From the NCBI RefSeq assembly GCF_004358425.1, contig NZ_CP037948.1, positions 1,302,001-1,366,000 of the forward strand: a stretch of 64,000 nt of DNA. The letters are read 5' to 3'. The notes below the pieces were generated by a model. It had not been told where the DNA came from and made no database searches. It was given only the letters and a program-made list of their open reading frames with translations. Made by a program: the position numbers and the translations under genes. Of the stretch, positions 1-8,153 are shown piece after piece (positions within the stretch are counted from its first letter, which is position 1; every line of letters begins with the position of its first letter). Source of the stretch: Qipengyuania sediminis. Its GTDB lineage: Bacteria; Pseudomonadota; Alphaproteobacteria; Sphingomonadales; Sphingomonadaceae.

Positions 1-194
1 CGCCATTCATCATCCCGCGGAAGATCGCTGCCCTCGTAGATCCAGGGCGTTTCGCCTGCGGTAAGCAAGTATCGGGGCGCGGGCGCGGCGGTGCCTTGCG
101 CGGCGAGAGCGCTGCCTGCGAGAGGCTGCAGGGCGAGGAGCGCGGCGGGGAGCAGGTACGCCAGATGCCGGGCGGCGCGGCGGAGGGGGAACAT
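1..194 (-). CDS. Partial M16-type (insulinase family) zinc peptidase, N-terminus only
   Basis: The reverse strand opens at an ATG at 194 and stays open to the window edge, so only the first 64 residues are seen. The start encodes a signal peptide (FPLRRAARH, then a hydrophobic Leu/Ala stretch ending near ALAAQ), so the product is exported. The mature start contains TPWIYEGSDLP followed by DDEWR, which I recognise from periplasmic M16 peptidases of sphingomonads that carry an N-terminal WxYxGSD segment just before the first peptidase domain. The catalytic HxxEH motif lies outside the window, so the family call is by N-terminal resemblance only. It diverges from nfuA with about 94 bases between the starts. 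Confidence 0.5.
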   Translation of the reverse strand, partial: MFPLRRAARHLAYLLPAALLALQPLAGSALAAQGTAAPAPRYLLTAGETPWIYEGSDLPRDDEW

Positions 195-288
195 GCGCCC
201 GCCATAGGGCCGCAACCTATGAAGGGCCAGTGAATGCGTGCGCCCCGCGCGCCTTGCCCCTGCCCCGCCCGCGCCCTACATCGCCGCC

Positions 289-876
289 ATGCTGATCGAG
301 ACCGAAGCGACGCCCAATCCCGCCAGCCTCAAGTTCCTGCCCGGCCGCGCCGTCGCAGGTAGCGGCGGCACCCGCGAATTCGCCAGTCCCGAGGCTGCGG
401 AGGCGAGCCCGCTGGCGCAGGCGCTGTTCGATACGGGCGAGGTGACCGGCGTGTTCTTCGGCAGCGATTTCGTTACCGTGACCGCAGCGCCGGGGGTGCA
501 CTGGAGCGATCTGAAGCCCGCGGTGCTCTCGATTCTGCTCGATCACTTCGTCTCCGAAGCGCCGCTCTACCCGCCTGGCAGCGCGGCGGGGATTGCCGTG
601 CCGAGCGATCCCGACGACGCTCCGCTCTATGCCGACCGGGCCGAGGACGCCGATATCGTCGCGCAGATCAACGAGCTTATCGACACCCGCGTACGCCCGG
701 CGGTGGCAGGTGACGGCGGTGACATCCGCTACCGCGGCTATCGCGACGGAGTGGTCTATTTGCAGATGCAGGGCGCATGCTCGGGCTGCCCGTCCTCCAC
801 CGCGACGCTGAAGCACGGGATCGAGGGGCTGCTCAAGCACTACGTCCCCGAAGTGACCGAGGTGCGCGCCGCATGA
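289..876 (+). CDS. nfuA: NifU/NfuA-type iron-sulfur carrier protein
   Basis: This 195-residue protein is predicted to carry and deliver Fe-S clusters in the cytoplasm. Its N-terminal Nfu_N domain begins MLIETEATPNP and includes the PASLKFLPG segment. The C-terminal NifU domain holds the cluster-binding CxxC in GACSGCPSST, near residues 162-165. A longer reading from 238 exists, but the Nfu_N domain of the family begins at the ATG at 289, so that start is chosen. The stop overlaps the next ATG by four bases (ATGA), so translation with the nitroreductase gene is probably coupled. Confidence 0.93.
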   Translation: MLIETEATPNPASLKFLPGRAVAGSGGTREFASPEAAEASPLAQALFDTGEVTGVFFGSDFVTVTAAPGVHWSDLKPAVLSILLDHFVSEAPLYPPGSAAGIAVPSDPDDAPLYADRAEDADIVAQINELIDTRVRPAVAGDGGDIRYRGYRDGVVYLQMQGACSGCPSSTATLKHGIEGLLKHYVPEVTEVRAA

Positions 877-1481
877 CCCGCCAGTTCCACGACCAGGTGC
901 TCGGCGACGCCGCGCTCGATCAACTCTATCGCGAGGCGCGCAGCTATAACGGCTGGCTGCCCAGGCAAGTGAGCGAAGCGCAGATCCGCGCGATCTACGA
1001 CCTCATGAAGATGGGGCCGACCTCGGCCAATATGCAGCCCGCGCGCCTCTTATGGTGCCGTTCGCAGGAGGCGAAGGAGACCCTCGCGAGCTTCGCGTCG
1101 GAGGGGAACAGGCAAAAGATCGCGACTGCGCCGGTCTGCGTCATCATCGGCTATGACCTCGATTTTCACGAGCAATTGCCGTGGCTGTTCCCGCATACCG
1201 ACGCCAGGGCCTGGTTCGAGGGTGACGAGGCGGGGCGCAAGACCGGTGCGGCGCGCAATTCGGCGTTGCAGGGCGCTTATCTCATGCTCGCGGCGCGCGC
1301 GCTGGGGCTCGATTGCGGGCCGATGTCGGGTGTCGATCTTGATCGGATCACCGCGCATTTCTTCGCTGATCAGCCGCGCTGGCGGGCCGATTGGGTGTGC
1401 TCGATCGGATATGGCGATCCCGAGACGATCTTCGATCGCAGTCCCCGCCCCGAGTTCGAGACCTTCAACCGCATCGCCTGA
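873..1481 (+). CDS. Nitroreductase-family protein, putative malonic semialdehyde reductase
   Basis: The 202-residue product belongs to the FMN-dependent nitroreductase fold and most resembles the RutE/HadB branch, annotated as malonic semialdehyde reductase or 3-hydroxypropanoate dehydrogenase. Supporting features are the KMGPTSANMQP segment near residues 47-57, the FMN-contact sequence of the family, and the SALQGAYLMLAARALG helix followed by a GPMSG motif. The Ser-rich SAN motif after GPT is typical. The gene overlaps nfuA by four bases. The physiological substrate cannot be read from sequence; other nitro or quinone reductase roles are possible. Confidence 0.8.
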   Translation: MTRQFHDQVLGDAALDQLYREARSYNGWLPRQVSEAQIRAIYDLMKMGPTSANMQPARLLWCRSQEAKETLASFASEGNRQKIATAPVCVIIGYDLDFHEQLPWLFPHTDARAWFEGDEAGRKTGAARNSALQGAYLMLAARALGLDCGPMSGVDLDRITAHFFADQPRWRADWVCSIGYGDPETIFDRSPRPEFETFNRIA

Positions 1482-1515
1482 TGCGACCCACAGCCCGGGG
1501 CAACGGCTTTGTGCG

Positions 1516-2112
1516 ATGCGGATGCTGACGATCGAATGTGCGAGCGAGGCCTGCTCGATAGCGCTGTTTGAGGGCGATGCTTTGGTCGCCGCGCGCCACG
1601 AAGTGCTGGGCCGGGGTCATGCGGAGCATCTGGTGCCCCTGATCGCCTCTCTGCCGGGCAAGGGGCGGGCGGGGGCGATCCGCGTTTCGCTCGGCCCTGG
1701 CAGCTTTACAGGCGTGCGCATCGGGCTCGCTGCGGCGCGCGCGCTTGGCCTGGCTTGGGGTGCCGCGGTGCTGGGCTATCCGACGCTGGCGCTGGTCGCG
1801 GCGCAGAACCCGGAGGGAGAGGCGCTGGTCTGCATGGCGGGCGGACATGGCCAATGGTTCGTCCAGCCGTTCCGCGGCGGCTTGCCGCAAGGCCCCCTCG
1901 CCTCGCTTCGTCCGGCTGATGCCGCAGCCGGCTTCGGCTGCGAGCGCGTCATAGGTTCGCGGGCGCAGGATCTGGTCTCCCTTCGCGGTTATGGCACAGC
2001 CAGCTTCATGCTGCCTGACGCTTCCGCCGCATCGGGTTTACCAAAACGGCTGCTCACCTCTTCGCTCGCCCCGCTTTATGGGCGCCCGCCCGACGCCCGG
2101 CTTCCTGCATGA
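1516..2112 (+). CDS. tsaB: TsaB, tRNA t6A37 threonylcarbamoyl transfer complex dimerisation subunit
   Basis: TsaB is the partner of TsaD in adding threonylcarbamoyl to A37 of ANN-decoding tRNAs. The 198-residue protein begins MLTIECASEACSIALF, the ASKHA nucleotide-binding start of the family, and contains the signature SLGPGSFTGVRIGLAAA near residue 59. The start at 1516 is preferred over long upstream readings, with an in-frame ATG at 1522 as an alternative. Its last four bases overlap rimI (ATGA). The tsaB-rimI pair is widely conserved. Confidence 0.93.
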   Translation: MRMLTIECASEACSIALFEGDALVAARHEVLGRGHAEHLVPLIASLPGKGRAGAIRVSLGPGSFTGVRIGLAAARALGLAWGAAVLGYPTLALVAAQNPEGEALVCMAGGHGQWFVQPFRGGLPQGPLASLRPADAAAGFGCERVIGSRAQDLVSLRGYGTASFMLPDASAASGLPKRLLTSSLAPLYGRPPDARLPA

Positions 2113-2567
2113 TCGAGGACCGGACACTCGACGCGGTGATGGAAGTGATGGAGGCGGGGTTCGACCCGCATTGGCGGGAAGCGTGGTCGCGCGCGCAGGT
2201 GGCCGACAGCCTCGCCCTTCCTTCCACCTTCCTTCTGCTTCTCGACAAGGACGCGCGGCCGGTCTTGGGGGGAGAAGCAGCCGCTTTCGTGCTCTCCCGC
2301 CAGGCACTGGACGAAGAGGAGCTGCTTCTGATCGTGGTCCATCCCGATCAGCGCGGCCGGGGTCTCGGCGCGCGAACCATGGCCCGCTACATGGACGAAG
2401 CGCTGCGGCGCGGCACGCGGCGGATCTACCTCGAGATGCGTGCAAACAATCCCGCTCATGCGCTGTATAGGCGCTGCGGCTTCACGCCCATCGGCGCGCG
2501 CCCCCGCTATTATCGCACGGCCAGCGGAGAGGCGATCGACGCAATTACCTTCGCGAGGCGGCTTTGA
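2109..2567 (+). CDS. rimI: RimI-type ribosomal protein S18 alanine N-acetyltransferase
   Basis: This 152-residue GNAT acetyltransferase is expected to acetylate the N-terminal alanine of ribosomal protein S18. The acetyl-CoA-binding motif RGRGLGARTM (family pattern Q/RxxGxG/A) lies near residues 80-90, and the C-terminal ANNPAHALYRRCGF stretch is the RimI hallmark that includes the conserved Asn and Tyr. It is translationally coupled to tsaB. Length matches the family. Confidence 0.9.
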   Translation: MIEDRTLDAVMEVMEAGFDPHWREAWSRAQVADSLALPSTFLLLLDKDARPVLGGEAAAFVLSRQALDEEELLLIVVHPDQRGRGLGARTMARYMDEALRRGTRRIYLEMRANNPAHALYRRCGFTPIGARPRYYRTASGEAIDAITFARRL

Positions 2568-2706
2568 CTGGTACCGGAATCGCCTTTTTATTTGTCTCGA
2601 CTTGAGCTAGCTACGGCAAATCCCCCCGCGCCCGTTGACTTTGTGTGCTAACGACACGATGTCGCCGCCAGCAAGGCTGAAGATTCCCCCGCACAAGGTA
2701 TTGACG

Positions 2707-3162
2707 ATGGACAACAGCGAACACGATCGTTCCGAAACGCTTATCACTCTAACCAGCGATATCGTCGCCGCACATGTCAGCAACAATTCGGTGTCGCCGG
2801 ATGAAGTCGCGACGCTGATCGGCAACGTCTACTCGGCGCTGTCGAAGCTCGGCGCGCCGATCCTTCCCGAAGAAGTCCCGCCCGAACCGGCGGTCTCGAT
2901 CCGAGCTTCGGTGAAGCCCGATTACATCGTCTGCTTGGAAGACGGCAAGAAGCTGAAGATGCTGAAGCGCTATCTGCGCACCAATTACGATATGAGCCCC
3001 GAGCAATATCGCGAGCGTTGGGGCCTTCCGGCCGACTATCCCATGGTTGCGCCCAATTACGCCTCCACCCGGCGCGAGCTGGCGAAGAAGATCGGTCTCG
3101 GCCGAAAGCCGGGGCAGGCGCGTGGGCGGCGCAAGAAGACGACGGACGCGCGGCCCGCTTGA
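2707..3162 (+). CDS. mucR: MucR/Ros-family transcriptional regulator
   Basis: The 151-residue protein is a member of the Ros/MucR family, which acts as global regulators of surface polysaccharide, motility and cell-cycle genes in alphaproteobacteria. The DNA-binding core is DYIVCLEDGKKLKMLKRYL (residues 72-90) followed by MSPEQYRERWGLP and YPMVAPNYA, the family signature. The usual C2H2 zinc ligands are not intact: Cys76 is present, but the second position is Asp79 and the His positions appear as Tyr89 and Asn/Tyr93-94. The ATG at 2707 starts at the conserved N-terminus; an upstream reading from 2635 is not homologous. About 140 bases of non-coding leader precede it. Confidence 0.92.
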   Translation: MDNSEHDRSETLITLTSDIVAAHVSNNSVSPDEVATLIGNVYSALSKLGAPILPEEVPPEPAVSIRASVKPDYIVCLEDGKKLKMLKRYLRTNYDMSPEQYRERWGLPADYPMVAPNYASTRRELAKKIGLGRKPGQARGRRKKTTDARPA

Positions 3163-3217
3163 GTCGCGCCGCGCCGCTGCCTAAGGCTGGCGGTGTCCAT
3201 AGCCAGCGGAGCCGGCA

Positions 3218-3640
3218 GTGAAGCAGCGGATCGATCTCGAACAGCTTTGTGCCGACAAGGGACTGCGGATCACCGAGCAGCGCCGCACTATCGCCAAGGT
3301 CCTTTCCGAAAGTGAGGACCACCCCGATGTCGAGATGCTGCACGCGCGTGCGGCCGCGATTGACGCGGGCATTTCGATCGCCACCGTCTATCGCACCGTG
3401 CGCCTGTTCGAGGATGCGGGCATTCTCGATCGGCACGATTTCGGCGATGGGCGCGCACGCTACGAAGCCGCGCCCGAGGCCCATCACGACCATCTTATCG
3501 ATGTCGAAACCGGCAAGGTGCTTGAGTTCGTCGATCCTGAGCTGGAGGCGCTCCAAAAGCAGATCGCCGAGAAGCTCGGCTATCGCCTCGTTGATCACCG
3601 CATGGAACTCTACGGAGTCCGTTTGGACCGTGACGGCTGA
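3218..3640 (+). CDS. fur: Fur/Mur-family metal-dependent transcriptional regulator
   Basis: A 140-residue Fur-superfamily repressor. The winged-helix domain is residues 10-85, with the recognition helix around ISIATVYRTVRLFEDAG. The regulatory metal site is visible as AHHDHLIDVETGKVLEF (residues 88-104). The CxxC pair that binds structural zinc in gammaproteobacterial Fur is replaced by DVETG, as is usual for alphaproteobacterial Fur/Mur proteins, so sensing of iron or manganese cannot be decided here. It follows mucR by 55 bases and is followed closely by plsC. Confidence 0.9.
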   Translation: MKQRIDLEQLCADKGLRITEQRRTIAKVLSESEDHPDVEMLHARAAAIDAGISIATVYRTVRLFEDAGILDRHDFGDGRARYEAAPEAHHDHLIDVETGKVLEFVDPELEALQKQIAEKLGYRLVDHRMELYGVRLDRDG

Positions 3641-3656
3641 CCGACGCCTCGCTGCC

Positions 3657-4481
3657 ATGCGCGGCACGAAGACCAGGCTGACCGCGACCGAACAGCTGCG
3701 CTTCACCCTTCGTGCCGCGGCGCTGGTGGCGGCGCTGCTCATCTTCGTCCCGCTTCATTACCTTTACCGCATCTTTCGTTACGGTTCGCCCTTTCCGATG
3801 TGGTTCCTCGGCACGGCCGGCTGGATCTGCGGCGCACGCGTCACGCGGATCGGTACCCCGCTTCGGCGCGACGTGTTCTTCATCGCCAATCATGTCAGCT
3901 GGATCGATATCCTGGTGCTTGCCGGCGCCAGCGGCACCGCCTTCGTCGCCAAGCAGGAACTTGCCGAGGTGCCGGTGATCGGCTGGCTGTGCCGGCTCAA
4001 TCGCACCGTCTTCGTCAAGCGCGAGAACCGGATGCAGGTAACCGGGCAGATCGGCGCGCTGCGCGAGGCGCTGGCGGATAACTGGTCGGTTACTGTCTTT
4101 CCAGAAGGCACCACCACCGACAACCGCTCGCTGCTGCCGTTCAAGACCAGCCTGCTGTCGTTACTCGAGCCGCCGCCGCCCGGAGTGAAGGTGCAGCCGG
4201 TGATGCTCGACTATGGCGCGGCAGGGCCAGAGATCGGCTGGATCGGGGACGAGAGCGGCGCCAACAATGCCCGCCGGGTCTTGGCGCGCCGCGGTAGTTT
4301 CCCCGTGAGGCTCCACTTCCTCGAACCCTTCAACCCGGCAGACGTCGGCGGCCGCAAGGCGATCGGAGCGCGTGCCCGCGCCGCCATCGAACCCGCGCTG
4401 ATCGAGGCCGTCGGCCCCCTGCGCGATTTTGCCCATACGGTCGCGCCGGTGCGCTATGAGGCCCCCAGTCCCCCGGCTTGA
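3657..4481 (+). CDS. plsC: 1-acyl-sn-glycerol-3-phosphate acyltransferase (PlsC family)
   Basis: The 274-residue membrane enzyme should acylate lysophosphatidate to phosphatidate. A transmembrane segment lies near residues 17-38. Acyltransferase block I is seen as NHVSWID (the HxxxxD catalytic pair) and block III as FPEGTTTD. The ATG at 3657 is used; an in-frame GTG at 3630 would overlap the fur stop and add nine residues, which is also possible. It ends six bases from the stop of the convergent LysR gene. Confidence 0.88.
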   Translation: MRGTKTRLTATEQLRFTLRAAALVAALLIFVPLHYLYRIFRYGSPFPMWFLGTAGWICGARVTRIGTPLRRDVFFIANHVSWIDILVLAGASGTAFVAKQELAEVPVIGWLCRLNRTVFVKRENRMQVTGQIGALREALADNWSVTVFPEGTTTDNRSLLPFKTSLLSLLEPPPPGVKVQPVMLDYGAAGPEIGWIGDESGANNARRVLARRGSFPVRLHFLEPFNPADVGGRKAIGARARAAIEPALIEAVGPLRDFAHTVAPVRYEAPSPPA

Positions 4482-4487
4482 AGGGGG

Positions 4488-5372
4488 CTACAACCCCGCC
4501 CCCGCCAGCCAATCATGAAAAATCCGCACCGGGCGTTCCTCGAGTGCGGTGGGCTTGCACACGAACCAGTAGCTGTAAGGGCTTTCGACCTCGACCGGGA
4601 AAATCTGCGCCAGCCGGTCATCGGCCGCGCGGCGGACGTGGTCGTCATGCATGATTGCGATGCCGAGGCCTTGCGCCGCCGCTTCCAGCATCAACTGACC
4701 TGAATCGAAGTGATCGATCGCCGCGGGCTCGAGATCGGGGAGGCCGATCTCCGCGGTCCAGGCGGCGAAGCTTTCGGGCAGCTCGTTATGGACGAGGAAG
4801 GTCTGGCGCGACAAGGCCGCCCGGTCGGGTTCGCTGCCGATGGCTTCGGCAACCGCACGGTTGCCGATCGCGCGCACCATGTTGTGATCGAGGCGCACGG
4901 CATGCAGCCCCGGCCCCGGTCCACGCGACAGGATGATCGCGGCGTCGAGCGTATCGCCCACCCGGTCTTCGAGATGCGGGCCAGTGTCGATGTCGATATG
5001 CAGCAAGGGGTGCGAAAGGCGCAGCTCGCCGAGGCGCGGGAACAGCCGCTGGCTGCCGAACAGCGGCAGGACTCCAAGATGGAGCCGCAGCAGCGAGGCG
5101 TTCTCCGACTGGCTCTCGACCGCGCGGGCGAGCGCATCGAGGTGCGGATTGATCGCCTCATAGAAGGCCTGCCCCTCGTCGGTCAGGCTCATCGCCTGGC
5201 GGGCGCGGGTGAACAGCCGCTTGCCCACGAACGTCTCGAGCGTCCCGATCCGCCGCGACAGCGCCGAGGGGCTGAGTCCCAGCTCGTCCGCCGCCGCGCG
5301 GGCCGTCCCTGCCCGAACGATGCGCACGAAGGCCTCGAGCGCGCGCAGGGGAGGCAGGCGGCGGGTCGCCAT
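4488..5372 (-). CDS. LysR-family transcriptional regulator (GcvA-like)
   Basis: The 294-residue protein has an N-terminal winged helix-turn-helix (residues 5-64; LRALEAFVRI, then ADELGLSPSALSRRIGTLE) and a C-terminal periplasmic-binding-like effector domain. It resembles the GcvA branch by its LPPLRALEAF start. No metabolic gene next to it suggests an effector. It is followed two bases after the stop of corC, so it may be co-transcribed from the corC side or have its own promoter inside the short gap. Target and ligand are unknown. Confidence 0.9.
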   Translation of the reverse strand: MATRRLPPLRALEAFVRIVRAGTARAAADELGLSPSALSRRIGTLETFVGKRLFTRARQAMSLTDEGQAFYEAINPHLDALARAVESQSENASLLRLHLGVLPLFGSQRLFPRLGELRLSHPLLHIDIDTGPHLEDRVGDTLDAAIILSRGPGPGLHAVRLDHNMVRAIGNRAVAEAIGSEPDRAALSRQTFLVHNELPESFAAWTAEIGLPDLEPAAIDHFDSGQLMLEAAAQGLGIAIMHDDHVRRAADDRLAQIFPVEVESPYSYWFVCKPTALEERPVRIFHDWLAGAGL

Positions 5373-5374
5373 GC

Positions 5375-6292
5375 CTACCCCAACTCCTCCAGGACGGGGG
5401 CATGGAGGCGGAGGCGGATCACATGCGTCTCATCGCCCTCGATGACCTCGATCTGCCAGCCGGAGGGATGCGGAACGCAGGCGCCGACCGGCGGCACCTG
5501 CTCGGCAAGCACGTAGGTGAGGCCGCCAAGCGTATCCACCGCCTCGGCAACCTCGCCCAGCCGCGGATCGATGCGGCTTGCGACATCGTCGAGCTCGGCA
5601 CGCGCGTCGCATTCCCACAGCCCTTCGGAAATAGGCACGATCAGCTCTTCGGGAGCATCATCGTGCTCGTCGGCGATATCGCCCACGATCTCCTCGACCA
5701 GATCCTCGATCGTGATCATCCCGTCGGTACCGCTGAATTCGTCGAGCACGATTGCCATGTGCACCCGCTGCCCCCGCATGTCGGCGAGCACGTCGAGCGC
5801 GCTGCGCGACTGGGGAACATAGAGCGGCTGGCGCAGCAGGACGGTCCAGTCCTCGGGCGGGGGCAGCGTGCCCGCAAGGATCGCGAAGACATCCTTGATA
5901 TGCAGCATGCCGATGACGGAATCGAGCTGGTCGCGGTATACAGGCAGGCGCGAATGGCCATGCTCCGCGAAGGTCGCCACCACTTCGCTCCATTTCGCCT
6001 CGGCATTCAGCGCGATGATGGCGCTTCTCGGAATGGCGACGTCGTCCGCATCGAGCTCGCTGAAATGCAGCATGTTGCGCAGCATCTGGCGCTCCAGCGG
6101 GCGCAGGTCGCCATCCTCGGAGCTTTCGCCGTCACCCCCCGCCGCCTCGTCCTCGTCGGCTTCGTCGAGCTTCTCCTCGAGCTCGGCGCGAAGGCTGCGC
6201 TCGCCGCCATCGAGCAGGAAGAGCTTGCGGATGGCGGGCCACAGCCCGCCGCTACTGTCCGCGTCTCCCGCGGAGGATGAATGGTCGGGCAT
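5375..6292 (-). CDS. corC: CorC/HlyC-type CBS-domain protein
   Basis: This 305-residue cytoplasmic protein lacks the N-terminal membrane domain of longer HlyC/CorC proteins, as does E. coli CorC (YbeX). An acidic linker near residues 40-62 precedes two CBS domains (about residues 75-200, including VAIPRSAI and HSRLPVYRD, then VHMAIVLDEFSGTDGMIT) and the C-terminal transporter-associated CorC_HlyC domain. The neighbours ybeY and phoH make the canonical ybeZ-ybeY-ybeX cluster, linked in other bacteria to magnesium/cobalt efflux and rRNA handling. The apolipoprotein N-acyltransferase gene (lnt), often next in line, is not here. Confidence 0.9.
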   Translation of the reverse strand: MPDHSSSAGDADSSGGLWPAIRKLFLLDGGERSLRAELEEKLDEADEDEAAGGDGESSEDGDLRPLERQMLRNMLHFSELDADDVAIPRSAIIALNAEAKWSEVVATFAEHGHSRLPVYRDQLDSVIGMLHIKDVFAILAGTLPPPEDWTVLLRQPLYVPQSRSALDVLADMRGQRVHMAIVLDEFSGTDGMITIEDLVEEIVGDIADEHDDAPEELIVPISEGLWECDARAELDDVASRIDPRLGEVAEAVDTLGGLTYVLAEQVPPVGACVPHPSGWQIEVIEGDETHVIRLRLHAPVLEELG

Positions 6293-6315
6293 GGCCCCCT
6301 AATGCTCTTCCCGGC

Positions 6316-6801
6316 TTAGCGGTCCCCATATGGGTCTTTGATACCCATCTTCGCAAGCGCCTTGATCTCGAGTGTCTCCATTGCGGCCGCATCCGCCTCG
6401 CCGCGCTCGTGGTCGTGCCCAGCGAGGTGGAGCAGGCCGTGGACGATAAGATGGGCGGCATGATCGTGGAGCGAAGCCCCTTTCTCCGCCGCCTCGCGCT
6501 GGCACGTCTCGAAAGCCAGCGCGACATCGCCCAGCAGCTCCGGCCCCCCTTCAGGCGTCAGCGCCACGAGCTCCTCGCGAGAGAGCATGGGAAAGCTAAG
6601 GACGTTGGTCGGCCGATCCCTGGTCCGCCACTCCCTGTTGAGCGCGCGCACCTCTTCGTCCACGGTGAAGAGCAGGCTGGCGGAAAGGCGTTGATTGGCG
6701 AGTGCCGGCTCGACGGCCTCGACCGCCTCCATCGCGGCCTGAGCGAGGTCGGCCCAATCATGGTTCTGAGACCAACCGTCGATCTCGATATCGAGGTCCA
6801 T
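6316..6801 (-). CDS. ybeY: YbeY, endoribonuclease for rRNA maturation
   Basis: The 161-residue protein carries the zinc-binding motif HGLLHLAGHDH (HxxxHxxxxxH) near residues 120-130, which defines the UPF0054/YbeY family. TNVLSFP near residue 65 is a second family signature. The family acts in 16S rRNA 3-prime processing and ribosome quality control. A TTG directly upstream could add one residue, but the ATG at 6801 is used. It is separated from phoH by 166 bases, longer than usual for this cluster, so it may have its own promoter. Confidence 0.94.
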   Translation of the reverse strand: MDLDIEIDGWSQNHDWADLAQAAMEAVEAVEPALANQRLSASLLFTVDEEVRALNREWRTRDRPTNVLSFPMLSREELVALTPEGGPELLGDVALAFETCQREAAEKGASLHDHAAHLIVHGLLHLAGHDHERGEADAAAMETLEIKALAKMGIKDPYGDR

Positions 6802-6967
6802 CAAACCGCCGCCGTAGCAGGCTTGGGAGCGGCAAAGGGTACACCAAGGTTACACCTGCGCATGTCGCCAACGCTCCCTGGTTCCTGGCTCGAAACGACG
6901 TCCGATACCCATCCCCCTTCACACAGACTTCTTTGGTTCCAAATGCAAACGGTTTTAACCACCGCGG

Positions 6968-7987
6968 TTATGCGCCCTCATAGGCCTCGACAATCCGCCC
7001 CACGATAGGGTGCCGCACCACATCGGCCGCGGTGAAGCGGATGGTGCCGAAGCCTTCTACGCCTTCGAGCTTCTCGACCGCATCGGCGAGCCCGCTCATC
7101 CGCTCCCCGCCCGGGATGTCGATCTGGCGCGGATCGCCGCAGACCACCATGCGGCTGTTCTGGCCAAACCGAGTGAGAAACATCTTCATCTGTTCGCGCG
7201 TGGTGTTCTGCGCTTCGTCGAGGATGATGAAACTGTCGGCGAGCGTCCGCCCGCGCATGAAGGCGATGGGCGCGATCTCGATCTCCCCCGAAGCCAGCCG
7301 CCGCTCGACCTGCTCGGGCGGCATGCAATCGTAGAGCGCATCGTAGAGCGGGCGAAGATAGGGATCGACCTTGTCCTTCATGTCGCCGGGAAGGAAGCCG
7401 AGCTTCTCGCCCGCCTCCACCGCGGGGCGCGAAAGGATCAGGCGCTGGACGCTGCCGGTCATCAGCTGCGCCACGGCCTGCGCAACCGCCAGATAGGTCT
7501 TGCCAGTACCCGCTGGGCCCAGCGCGAAGACGATGTCGTCACGCGCCAAAGCGCGCATGTAATGCGCCTGTGTCCCGCTCCTCGGCACGATAGTCTTGCG
7601 CCGGGTGCGGATCATGATCGGCGGCGTATCGGGCGTGCCGGTGACGATGCCGTCCAGCGTCGGCTCGTTCGACATGGCGATGAGCGCTTCGATCATGCCC
7701 GCGTCGATATCCTGTCCCTCGGCGAGCCGGTCGTACATCGCGCGCAGCACCTCGCGTGCACGCGCGACGCTGTCGGCCGGCCCTTCGAGATGAAGCCTGT
7801 CACCCCGCGCCGAGATGAAGACGCCGAGCCGGTTCTCGACCTGCACCAGATTGGCATCGAACTGCCCGTAGAGCGGGCCCAGCAGGCTCTGATTGTCGAA
7901 GCTGAGATCGGCCGAGGCGCGCGGCATGGAGGTGGCGGAGTGGTTGAGGAAAGCGGGATGCGCTTCACGGGCGGGTCTACGGGCCAT
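6968..7987 (-). CDS. phoH: PhoH-family ATPase (YbeZ)
   Basis: A 339-residue predicted RNA-associated ATPase. Walker A is GPAGTGKT (near residue 157) and Walker B is FIILDEAQN; SRPAVEAGEKLGFLPGD is a PhoH signature. The N-terminal third carries a small KH-like region. It belongs with ybeY and miaB, and YbeZ interacts with YbeY in other bacteria. Here it is separated from miaB by two inserted PEP-CTERM genes. Confidence 0.93.
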   Translation of the reverse strand: MARRPAREAHPAFLNHSATSMPRASADLSFDNQSLLGPLYGQFDANLVQVENRLGVFISARGDRLHLEGPADSVARAREVLRAMYDRLAEGQDIDAGMIEALIAMSNEPTLDGIVTGTPDTPPIMIRTRRKTIVPRSGTQAHYMRALARDDIVFALGPAGTGKTYLAVAQAVAQLMTGSVQRLILSRPAVEAGEKLGFLPGDMKDKVDPYLRPLYDALYDCMPPEQVERRLASGEIEIAPIAFMRGRTLADSFIILDEAQNTTREQMKMFLTRFGQNSRMVVCGDPRQIDIPGGERMSGLADAVEKLEGVEGFGTIRFTAADVVRHPIVGRIVEAYEGA

Positions 7988-8100
7988 GCATTCCTTTCCA
8001 GCCGGACAGGGCGAAAGATACGCCCGCGATGATGAGTTACAAGCGGTTCAGCGCCGCGGGACGTGGATAGTCACTTGCAGGTCACACTACGGCACAGCAA

Positions 8101-8126
8101 AAGGGCCCCGCCGAGGCGGAGCCCTT
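8101..8126 (-). terminator. Rho-independent terminator downstream of PEP-CTERM genes
   Basis: The two arms AAGGGC(c/t)CCGCC form a 12-bp stem with one mismatch and a two-base loop. Read on the reverse strand the stem is followed by a TTTTG tract. It lies 27 bases past the stop of the PEP-CTERM gene that ends at 8154, and so should separate it from phoH. Confidence 0.75.
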
Positions 8127-8153
8127 CGCTCGTTCGAGGAGAATGCGCAGGGT

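Noticed and set aside
2635..2663. A TTGACT hexamer ahead of mucR as a -35 box.
   Set aside because: No acceptable -10 element lies at 16-18 bases downstream, so a promoter call would be weak.
2777..3742. A 321-codon reverse-strand frame covering mucR and fur.
   Set aside because: It lies antisense to two well-recognised genes, has no family resemblance and is explained by GC-rich codon bias.
6805..6967. A small RNA or gene between ybeY and phoH.
   Set aside because: The 163 bases hold only a 20-codon frame with poor start spacing and no strong hairpin; it may simply carry the ybeY promoter.
7010..8032. A 340-codon forward frame opposite phoH.
   Set aside because: It is antisense to an intact PhoH ATPase and has no coherent protein features.
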